In this document: positions 24,466 through 31,304 of the stretch, piece by piece
Layout: each line of letters opens with the position of its first letter
How positions within the stretch are numbered: the stretch's first letter is position 1
Assembly (NCBI GenBank): GCA_949298635.1
Contig: CASFXG010000002.1
Span: forward strand, 1 to 64,000
Direction: 5' to 3'
DNA from: an uncultured Coriobacteriaceae bacterium
GTDB taxonomy: Bacteria; Actinomycetota; Coriobacteriia; Coriobacteriales; Coriobacteriaceae
Length of the DNA: 64,000 nt
The notes under the pieces: model-generated
Database searches by the model: none
Seen by the model: the letters and a program-made list of their open reading frames with translations, nothing else
Told to the model about the DNA's origin: nothing
Translations under genes and position numbers: made by a program

Positions 24466-24945
24466 CTATCCGATGAGTTTCATGGCCTCGTCCGACTCGT
24501 CGGTCGGGGTCATCTGAACGAATACGTGGATGCCGTCATCCACCAGGTCGCGGATCTGGGCGCACTCCTCGTCGGACACGAACACGGCCTTCGAGATCTG
24601 GCGCTTGCCCTCCTCGACCTTCACGCCTCCGATGTTCACCTCGCGGATCGCGGGGACTGCTTTGCACAGGCGCCACACGTCCTCGATGCTCTCGGTGATG
24701 ATGAACAGGTTGTACTTATCGGTCACGCCGCTCGTGAGCGCCTTAATGGAATCGTCGACGCTCTTCATGACGAGTTTCGTGCCTTGCGGCTTCGCCATCT
24801 TGAGCACCGCCATACGGAGCTCGTCCTTCGCAACATCGTCGTTGGCGATGAGGATGCAGTCTGCTCCCACCGCCTTGATCCATGTGAACGCGACCTGGCC
24901 GTGCAAGAGCCGGTGGTCGACACGGGTCATCTTGATCATGCGCAT
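24466..24945 (-). CDS. PTS EIIB component, mannose family
   Basis: 159 residues. The phosphorylation motif RVDHRLLHGQV holds His15, the expected phosphocarrier residue. ILIANDDVAKDELR and REVNIGGVK are family segments. The start overlaps the end of the btpA-like gene by 10 bp. No IIA domain is fused to it or encoded nearby, so phosphate must come from an unlinked IIA protein. Confidence 0.93.
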   Translation of the reverse strand: MRMIKMTRVDHRLLHGQVAFTWIKAVGADCILIANDDVAKDELRMAVLKMAKPQGTKLVMKSVDDSIKALTSGVTDKYNLFIITESIEDVWRLCKAVPAIREVNIGGVKVEEGKRQISKAVFVSDEECAQIRDLVDDGIHVFVQMTPTDESDEAMKLIG

Positions 24946-25691
24946 TCCTCCCTCACCGCGCGCACCGCGTCCATGAACGTCCGCACGTGCTCTGCCGAAA
25001 GCTCGCCATCATCGCGATAGCTGTCTTTGAAATAGCTGCCCACCACGGCACCATCGGCGATGCGGAAACTCTCCTTGAGGTTCTCGGGCGTGACGCCCGC
25101 CGCCACGATGAGCGGGAAGTCGCCGAGACCGGCGCGGAAGGCGCGAATCTTGTCGAGCGACGTCTCCTGTCCGGTCGCATCCTGCGTCACTGCGACGGCG
25201 TCGCAGCGCTCCTTCGCGATCTCGAGGTCTTCCTCGAGCGAGCGCTCGGAAAGCACAGGCTGGTATTTGAAGCGCACGCCGCCAAGGACGCAGCCTGCAT
25301 ATCGGCTGCGGAAGAGCTCGAGGAAGGCCGCGAGCGCTTCCTCGTCGCGCGGCTTCACGTGCCCAACCACGGAGTCGAGCTGCACGAACGCAGCACCGAA
25401 CTCGCCAGCGAGCTCGAAGCCCATGGCGTCGATGTTGAGGCAGTTCACGCCATAGACGATGTCTGGCTTCGTTTGCTCGATATAGGCGAGCGCGCGGCGC
25501 ATGTCGCCGTAGGTACCGAAATAATCCTCGACGATCACCGCATCGACACCCTCGGAGACGTAGATGTCGAGCTCTCGCTTCATGCGCTCCTGGACATCGT
25601 CTGGACTCGTCCCCTTCAGATGGAGCATCGCCATCACGGGCTTTCGCTCGCGGAACATGGAGAGGAACCGACCCTTCCCCGTTTCCGGCAT
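24936..25691 (-). CDS. BtpA/SgcQ-family TIM-barrel protein
   Basis: 251 residues from ATG 25691, eight nt after GGAGG. It has AMLHLKGTS, AVIVEDYFGTY, YGVNCLNIDAMG, LDSVVGHVKPRDEE, GGVRFKYQPV, VTQDATGQETS and AAGVTPENLKE, which belong to the BtpA family. The founding member affects photosystem I assembly; the enterobacterial SgcQ is linked to a sugar PTS. Here co-transcription with a PTS suggests a metabolic enzyme acting on the imported sugar. The reaction is unknown. Confidence 0.88.
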   Translation of the reverse strand: MPETGKGRFLSMFRERKPVMAMLHLKGTSPDDVQERMKRELDIYVSEGVDAVIVEDYFGTYGDMRRALAYIEQTKPDIVYGVNCLNIDAMGFELAGEFGAAFVQLDSVVGHVKPRDEEALAAFLELFRSRYAGCVLGGVRFKYQPVLSERSLEEDLEIAKERCDAVAVTQDATGQETSLDKIRAFRAGLGDFPLIVAAGVTPENLKESFRIADGAVVGSYFKDSYRDDGELSAEHVRTFMDAVRAVREECA

Positions 25692-25728
25692 ACCGACCAC
25701 CTCCGAAACCTCGGCCTGTACCTACACC

Positions 25729-25750
25729 TGTAATAACATAAGTTAATACA
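25729..25750 (-). promoter_or_regulatory. Candidate GntR operator upstream of the PTS operon
   Basis: tgtaataac-ataa-gttaataca is an almost perfect 9-bp dyad 38 nt before the btpA-like start, in an AT-rich spot that may also hold the -10 box. On the other side of the intergenic region a TGTATACA palindrome (25969-25976) lies 49 nt before the gntR start. Both share TGTA...TACA ends, as expected for one dimeric regulator. Confidence 0.5.
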
Positions 25751-25840
25751 AGTTTGGAAGCAGCATGCCTTGTGAAACGGAGTGTATATGATGAACGGGC
25801 GAAAGCGTGCCGTAAACGGCAGGGCCACACGTGTCCTGCC

Positions 25841-25941
25841 ATGTAAAATTACCCCAGGGGTTTTTTAACGTTGCTCGATAGCCGCACCCAACCAATGGCG
25901 GAACCGTCGGGCACTGTTAAAACCCCTGGGTAGTTTTACAT
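25841..25941. repeat. attaccccagggg-family inverted repeat
   Basis: Arms atgtaaaattaccccagggg onward (25841-25869) and gttaaaacccctgggtagtt onward (25916-25941) pair with a few mismatches around a spacer of about 46 nt. It lies between the PTS operon and gntR, in a divergent promoter region rather than behind a stop codon. Confidence 0.75.
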
Positions 25942-26024
25942 GGGCTGGGATGCGCCTCCGGGCTTCCCTGTATACAATATCTCTTACCAAGTATTCATCC
26001 GCGCATGTTCAAAGGAGCCCGTCT

Positions 26025-26756
26025 GTGAGCGAGACCGAAGACCGCTACGCCCTCACCCTGCAGGAGCAGCTACGCGCAGACCTCTTGCAGAAAATCGAGA
26101 ATGGCTCCTATGCACCCGGCGACCAGCTGCCCTCGGAAAGTGAGCTTGTCGAAGCCTATGGGGTGAGCAGGGTTACCGTCCGCGCGGCGCTTCGCATGCT
26201 CGTCGACGAGGGCGTGCTGGTGAAACGGCGTGGCAAGGGGACGTTCGTGCGGCCGACGACGCTCGTCGAATCCGCCCTCACCTCAGGCAGCTTCACCGAG
26301 ACGTGCCTCGAGATGGGCCTCGACCCCGCGACACACGTGTTCCGCACGCGCGAGATTCCCGCAGACCCCGCGATCACCTCGATCCTGGGCTGCGACGACG
26401 AGGCGCTCATCGAAATTCGCCGCCTGCGCATGGCGGGCGCGACGCCGTGCATCGTCGAGCACGACTACTTCCCGCTCCGCTATCGCTTCCTCATGCAGAC
26501 CGAGCTGGAAAACCGCTCGCTCTTCGAGATCCTCAAAGACGAGGGCAGCAGGAGCGTCTGCGGCTTCGAGGATCGCTTCCGCATCGCACGTGCCGATGCC
26601 GAATGCGCCGAGCTGCTCGGCGTCGCCGAGGGCGAGCCCCTGCTTGAAGTACTCGAAACCGTCTACGGCGACGACGCGACCGATATCATCTACGTGAACC
26701 GCCAGCTCATCGCCAGCGAGCGCTACCTCTACGTCGTGCGCTCGCGCAAGAGCTAA
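26025..26756 (+). CDS. GntR-family (HutC/UTRA) regulator
   Basis: 243 residues from a GTG at 26025, seven nt after AAAGGAG. The N-terminal winged helix shows GSYAPGDQLPSESELVEAYGVSRVTVRAALRML (about 23-55) and RRGKGTFVR; the C-terminal UTRA effector domain has EIRRLRMAGATPCIVEHDYFP and YVNRQLIASERY. UTRA domains bind phosphorylated sugars or related ligands. It is divergent from the btpA-PTS operon and is very probably its local regulator. Confidence 0.92.
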   Translation: MSETEDRYALTLQEQLRADLLQKIENGSYAPGDQLPSESELVEAYGVSRVTVRAALRMLVDEGVLVKRRGKGTFVRPTTLVESALTSGSFTETCLEMGLDPATHVFRTREIPADPAITSILGCDDEALIEIRRLRMAGATPCIVEHDYFPLRYRFLMQTELENRSLFEILKDEGSRSVCGFEDRFRIARADAECAELLGVAEGEPLLEVLETVYGDDATDIIYVNRQLIASERYLYVVRSRKS

Positions 26757-26767
26757 ACAACCCAACG

Positions 26768-26805
26768 CTTCGGCAACGCGTCACTTTGGGGACGGGTTGC
26801 CGAAG
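26768..26805. repeat. Palindrome after gntR
   Basis: cttcggcaac and gttgccgaag (10 bp, perfect) enclose gcgtcactttggggacgg, a copy of the TGGGGAC motif. It lies 12 nt after the gntR stop codon and could act as its transcript end, though no T-run follows. Confidence 0.7.
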
Positions 26806-26811
26806 CTCCAC

Positions 26812-26846
26812 AAAAAACGAACCCCCGGCGGATGTGCCGAGGGCTC
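26812..26846 (-). terminator. Terminator of fba
   Basis: Minus-strand stem gagccctcggc/gccgggggttc, with two G-U pairs, is followed by cg and six T. It lies 30 nt after the fba stop codon. Confidence 0.85.
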
Positions 26847-26876
26847 GCTGCTTCATACGATGGTGTGCGCCGTACG

Positions 26877-27743
26877 CTACGCCTTGTTCAAAGAACCGAA
26901 CTGCTCCATGAGCTCCTTCGTGCGCTCGACAATGGCGTCGCGGCCGGGCTTGAGCACCTTGCGCGGGTCATAGCCCTTGCCCTGGGTGTCCTTACCAGCG
27001 GCGAAGTAATCGTGCACCGCCGCGGTAAAGGCGAGCTGAAGATCCGTGTTCACGTTGATCTTGGAGACGCCCATGGAGATGGCCTTCTTGATCTGATCCT
27101 CCGGAATGCCGCTACCGCCGTGGAGCACGAGCGGCAGGTCGCCGACCTCGGCCTTGATCTCGGAAAGGCGGTCGAAAGAAAGGCCAGCCCAGTCCTCGGG
27201 ATACACGCCGTGGATGTTGCCGATGCCGCAGGCGAGGAAGTCGACGCCCAGCTCTGCGATCTGCTTGCACTCGGCGGGATCGGCGAGCTCGCCGTTGGAG
27301 GTCACGCCGTCCTCGGTGCCGCCGATGCCGCCAACCTCGGCCTCAATGGAGAGACCCTTGGCGTGGGCGACCTCGACGAGCTCCTTGGTGCGGTCGAGGT
27401 TGATCTGGAACGTCTCCTCATGGGAACCGTCATACATGATGGAGCTGAAGCCCGCCTCGATGGCCTTGAAGCAGTCCTCGTAGGTGCCGTGGTCGAGGTG
27501 AAGCGCCACGGGAACGGTGATGCCCATGGACTCGACGCACGCCTTCACCATGTCGGCGCAGACCTTGAGGCCGCCCATCCACTTCGCCGCACCGGCGCTG
27601 CACTGGATGATGATCGGCGACTTGGCCTCTTCCGCCGCCTGCAGGACGGCGAGCGTCCACTCGAGGTTGTTCGTGTTGAACGCGCCGAGAGCGTAGTGTC
27701 CCGCCTCGGCCTTCTTGAGCATGTCTGCAGCATTAACGAGCAT
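26877..27743 (-). CDS. fba: Class II fructose-bisphosphate aldolase
   Basis: 288 residues. It splits fructose-1,6-bisphosphate in glycolysis using zinc. It has GAFNTNNLEW, LHLDHGTYEDC (zinc ligand His), the signature around GFSSIMYDGSHE, EAEVGGIGGTEDG and VLHGGSGIPEDQI. The size fits the class II type A/B of Gram-positive bacteria. Some homologues are tagatose-bisphosphate or 6-phospho-5-dehydro-deoxygluconate aldolases; its isolated position and lack of sugar genes next to it favour the glycolytic role. GGGAGG precedes the ATG. Confidence 0.92.
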   Translation of the reverse strand: MLVNAADMLKKAEAGHYALGAFNTNNLEWTLAVLQAAEEAKSPIIIQCSAGAAKWMGGLKVCADMVKACVESMGITVPVALHLDHGTYEDCFKAIEAGFSSIMYDGSHEETFQINLDRTKELVEVAHAKGLSIEAEVGGIGGTEDGVTSNGELADPAECKQIAELGVDFLACGIGNIHGVYPEDWAGLSFDRLSEIKAEVGDLPLVLHGGSGIPEDQIKKAISMGVSKINVNTDLQLAFTAAVHDYFAAGKDTQGKGYDPRKVLKPGRDAIVERTKELMEQFGSLNKA

Positions 27744-27901
27744 GTGAGCCTCCCAAGAAATGGAATGGTCAAAAACACCCCATAGGATACCACGCCCGCG
27801 CGCAGCGAAACGGAACGACGTTGAATATGGCCCTATTCGAAAGAAATCGAAAGCCTAGGTGAGCCTCTTGAGCCCAGCCTGAGATCCACATCTCATGCAC
27901 G

Positions 27902-28092
27902 GTGGGACTCAGAGACCTGGTGTCAGAGTCCCACGAGCTCACGGCGTCGACATTTCTGGACAGAATTTCGAGCTTGAGACTGAAAAGTGGCGAAAAAAGT
28001 CGACGTCGTCAGAGGGGATGGTGGGGGCAGTCCGCTAAAAGGAGCTGTCCCTGTTGGCAGTGGGACTCAGAGACCTGGTGCCAAAGTCCCAC
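27902..28092. repeat. Composite repeat region: two gtgggactc palindromes around a gtcgacattt inverted repeat
   Basis: Copies of gtgggactcagagacctggt, ending in agtcccac, stand at 27902-27934 and 28060-28092; each is itself an 8-bp palindrome, and they differ at two positions. Between them, 27943-28010 is an inverted repeat with arms related to acgacgtcgacatttctg. A ggagctgtcccttttgg-like motif lies at 28040. No gene is found in 27744-28093. Confidence 0.8.
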
Positions 28093-28093
28093 G

Positions 28094-28765
28094 CTACATG
28101 AAGGGGTTGGTGGCGAGCTCGCGAGCAATGGTGGTCGACGGGCCATGGCCGACGTAGCAACGGGTATCCGGCGGAAGAAGCGCGGCCATCTTCGAAAGCG
28201 AAGCGGTGATCTCGGCCTCGCTACCGCCTTCGAGATCGGTGCGGCCGTGACTGCCCGGGAAGAGCGTGTCGCCCACGAACGCGATATCGCAGTCCTCCGT
28301 CGTCGCAAAGAGCACGATGCCGCCCGGCGTGTGCCCCGGCGTCTCGATGACCTGAAGCGATGCATCCCCCACCTGGACGCTATCGCCCTCGCGCAGCAGC
28401 CGATCGGGCGCTCCGGGGTCTTCGACCTCGATGCCCCACATCCGCCTCTGGTAGGCGATGTTCGCGGCAACCATGGGAGCATCCGCCGCCGCGAGCGCAA
28501 AGGGGACATCGCCACCGAGCGCGCGCTTCATGTCCGCGACGCCTCCCACATGGTCGGCGTGCCCATGAGTACAGACGATGGCTTTGATTTGCACGCCCGG
28601 ATGCTGCTCGGCGAACACGCGCGCGAGCCGCCCCCCGTCCCATGCCGGGTCGATCACGACCGCTTCACCATTCGAGATGAGGAAGAACACATTCGTCTCA
28701 AGCGGCCCCGTCACAACCGCCTCGACCCTCACATGCCCCTTCGCTTCCACATCAAGCTTCAACAC
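28094..28765 (-). CDS. Metallo-beta-lactamase-fold hydrolase, glyoxalase II-like
   Basis: 223 residues from the GTG at 28765, six nt after AGAGGGG; a TTG two codons earlier is too close to that site. The fold's metal motif is CTHGHADHVGG; further ligands appear in ETPGHTPGG, FVGDTLFPG and GHGPSTTI. This size and layout match YcbL/GloB-like thioesterases that act on S-lactoylglutathione or similar thioesters. Glutathione is not expected in this group, so the natural substrate is unclear. It follows rel by 186 nt, separated by a structured repeat. Confidence 0.88.
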   Translation of the reverse strand: MLKLDVEAKGHVRVEAVVTGPLETNVFFLISNGEAVVIDPAWDGGRLARVFAEQHPGVQIKAIVCTHGHADHVGGVADMKRALGGDVPFALAAADAPMVAANIAYQRRMWGIEVEDPGAPDRLLREGDSVQVGDASLQVIETPGHTPGGIVLFATTEDCDIAFVGDTLFPGSHGRTDLEGGSEAEITASLSKMAALLPPDTRCYVGHGPSTTIARELATNPFM

Positions 28766-28806
28766 CGTCAACCCCTCTTTTTATCTAACTCAGGAGGCCT
28801 GTGCCA

Positions 28807-28936
28807 CCCCGCAGTCCGCTCGACAGCGTTACCGTCCTGCGGGGCGGGCGCCCGTTCCTCCATCGCGAGTTCCGCAGAATCAAGACGAAAGTCTTGATTC
28901 GAGGACTGTCTGAGCAGTGGAGGAACGGGCACCCGC
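28807..28936. repeat. Branched palindrome downstream of rel
   Basis: Three nested or adjacent stems: 28807-28844 (ccccgcag/ctgcgggg), an outer 19-bp stem (28844-28862 with 28918-28936, one mismatch) and an inner perfect 10-bp stem gaatcaagac/gtcttgattc with a GAAA loop (28877-28900). The single outer mismatch becomes a G-U pair in minus-strand RNA, the strand of rel. It ends 14 nt from the rel stop codon. Confidence 0.75.
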
Positions 28937-28950
28937 CCTCGCCCAAAGAG

Positions 28951-31296
28951 CTACCCGACCGGCCTGCGCGTCGTGGCACCCTCCCCCGGCATGAGCCGCC
29001 GCGCATCGTACACGCTCTCCACGCGGCTGATCTGCGCGAGCAGGGGATCGAGCCCGCTCGCATCCGAGATCTGCACGAGGAAGCGCAGCACCGCGCCGCC
29101 GTTGCGATCGGTCGAGGTCGAGGCCGAGAGGATGTTCGCCCCCGCATCGCCAATCGCGATCGTCACATCTTTCAAGAGCCCCATGCGGTCGAGGCATTCG
29201 ACCACGATCTCCACCTGGAAGAGCGCATCTGCCCCGCGATCCCATTCAACTTCGATCATGCGCTCGGAATGCTCCATGAGCCCCTTCACGTTGGGACAGT
29301 TCGCCCGGTGCACCGAAACCCCGCGGCCGCGCGTGATGAAGCCCACGATATCGTCGCCGGCCACCGGATTGCAGCAGTGAGCCAAGCGCACGAGTAAGTC
29401 GTTGCCCGCGTTGCCCTTCACGATCACACCGGAGTTGTCGTGGCGTTGCCGGCGCGGCTTGCGGTTCGAGCCGCGGAGCGCCTGCGCGAGCACGGCGTCC
29501 TCGCCCGGTTTCGCCTCGGGCTTGGGGTCGAGGATCTGCTGCACGCGGTTGCCCACCATGCGGCAGGCGACCTTCCCCGCGCCGATCGCCGCGAAGAGAT
29601 CTTCCACGCGGATGTAGTTCAGCTGCTCGCACACCGTGGCGAGCGCACGCGTCGTGCGCTGCGTTGAGATGCCGTAGCCACGCTTGCGCAAATCCTTCGC
29701 GAGCGCTTCGCGGCCGGCAGCGGCGTTGTCGTCTTTCGTCGCCGCGGCGAAGTAACGCTTGATCTTCGATTTCGCCGAAGGCGTCCGCACGAGGGCGAGC
29801 CAGTCGCGCGAAGGCTTGGCGCTCTTGTTCGTGAGGATCTCCACCCGATCGCCCATGGCGAGCTCGTGCGCGAGCGGCGTCTGGACACCGTTCACGCGCG
29901 CGCCCACGCAATGATTGCCCACCTCCGTATGGACCGCGTAGGCGAAATCGAGCGGCGTGGCGCCCGCCCGCAAGCGCATGAGCTTGCCTTTCGGCGTGAA
30001 GACGAAGACCTCCTGGTCGTAGAGATCGACCTTAAGCGAATCCAGGAACTCCTTGGGGTCGTCGATCTCGTCGGACGTCACCCAGTCGAGCGAGCGCTTG
30101 AGGCGGTTGATCTGGTCGTCGAGGCGCTGCGCCTCGCTTGTCTTCGCGGCGCTCGACCCGCCGGACTTCTTATAGAGCCAGTGCGCCGCGATGCCGTATT
30201 CGGCCTGTTCGTGCATCTCGTACGTGCGGATCTGAATCTCGAGCGGACGCGCCGTGGGACCGATAACCGTCGTATGGAGCGACTGGTAATTGTTGAGCTT
30301 CGGCGTGGCGATGTAGTCCTTGAAGCGGCCGGGCATGGGGTGCCAGAGCGTGTGCACCGCGCCGAGGGCGGAATAGCAGTCCCCCACCGTCTGGCAAATC
30401 ACACGGAGCGCCACGAGGTCGTAGATCTCGGAGAACTCCTTGCCCTTGCGCTTCATCTTCTGGTAGATGGACCAATAGTGCTTCGAGCGGCCGTTCACTT
30501 GAAAATCCGTGAGTCCGGCGCGCTTAAGCTCGTCGGTCAAGGTCTTGATGCTCTCGGCGAGGTAGCGCTCGCGCACCTCGCGACTCTCGGCCACCATGCG
30601 CGCAATGCGCTGGTAGGCCTCGGGCTCCAAATAGAAGAACGAAAGATCTTCGAGCTCCCACTTGATGGAGCTCATGCCCAGGCGGTCGGCGAGCGGCGCG
30701 TACACGTCCATGGTCTCGCGCGCTTTGAACAGACGGCGATCCTCGCGCAGCGCCGCGAGGGTGCGCATGTTGTGCAGGCGGTCGGCGAGCTTGACGATGA
30801 TCACGCGGATGTCCTGCGACATGGCGAGGAACATCTTGCGCAGGTTCAGCGCCTGCTTCTCGTCGATGCTATCGACCTCGATGTTCGTGAGCTTCGTGAC
30901 ACCGTCCACCAGCACGGCGATCGTCTCGCCGAAGAGCTCGGTCACATCGGCGAGCGAGACCTCGGTGTCCTCGACGGTATCGTGCAAAAGGGCCGCGCAC
31001 ACCACGTCGCAGTCCATGTTGAGCTCCGCCAGAATGATGGCGACCTCGACAGGATGGTTGATGTAGGGCTCACCGGAGCGGCGGCGCTGAGCGGAGTGCT
31101 TCTCCGCCGCAAAGCAGTACGCGTGCTCAACCGTGGCGCAGTCCTCCGGACTCATGTACTTCGAGCACAGCTGCGCGAGGTTGTCGTAGTCGTCCGCACA
31201 GATCTCGGGCGGCAGGTCGTCCGCGCGCGTGTAGTGCATCATCTGCGAAGACGACATGAGCGACGCGTCATGTGCGGCGCGCGTTGCAGCATCCAT
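28951..31296 (-). CDS. rel: Bifunctional (p)ppGpp synthetase/hydrolase
   Basis: 781 residues, normal length. The HD hydrolase domain has HSAQRRRSGEPYINHP and HDTVED (His105-Asp106). The synthetase domain has RSKHYWSIYQKM, IYDLVALRVI, and NNYQSLHTTVIGP; the RFKD variant of the RxKD motif is the one seen in bifunctional Rel proteins rather than in synthetase-only RelA. TGS (VFVFTPKGKLMRL) and the C-terminal ACT region follow. It makes and destroys the stringent-response alarmone on signals from stalled ribosomes. It starts 8 nt after the recJ fusion stop codon, so the two are probably co-transcribed. Confidence 0.97.
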   Translation of the reverse strand: MDAATRAAHDASLMSSSQMMHYTRADDLPPEICADDYDNLAQLCSKYMSPEDCATVEHAYCFAAEKHSAQRRRSGEPYINHPVEVAIILAELNMDCDVVCAALLHDTVEDTEVSLADVTELFGETIAVLVDGVTKLTNIEVDSIDEKQALNLRKMFLAMSQDIRVIIVKLADRLHNMRTLAALREDRRLFKARETMDVYAPLADRLGMSSIKWELEDLSFFYLEPEAYQRIARMVAESREVRERYLAESIKTLTDELKRAGLTDFQVNGRSKHYWSIYQKMKRKGKEFSEIYDLVALRVICQTVGDCYSALGAVHTLWHPMPGRFKDYIATPKLNNYQSLHTTVIGPTARPLEIQIRTYEMHEQAEYGIAAHWLYKKSGGSSAAKTSEAQRLDDQINRLKRSLDWVTSDEIDDPKEFLDSLKVDLYDQEVFVFTPKGKLMRLRAGATPLDFAYAVHTEVGNHCVGARVNGVQTPLAHELAMGDRVEILTNKSAKPSRDWLALVRTPSAKSKIKRYFAAATKDDNAAAGREALAKDLRKRGYGISTQRTTRALATVCEQLNYIRVEDLFAAIGAGKVACRMVGNRVQQILDPKPEAKPGEDAVLAQALRGSNRKPRRQRHDNSGVIVKGNAGNDLLVRLAHCCNPVAGDDIVGFITRGRGVSVHRANCPNVKGLMEHSERMIEVEWDRGADALFQVEIVVECLDRMGLLKDVTIAIGDAGANILSASTSTDRNGGAVLRFLVQISDASGLDPLLAQISRVESVYDARRLMPGEGATTRRPVG

Positions 31297-31304
31297 GGTA
31301 TCCC

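Noticed and set aside
27902-28092. CRISPR array because of repeated units
   Set aside because: Only two copies, each a palindrome of its own, with unrelated repeats between and no cas gene.
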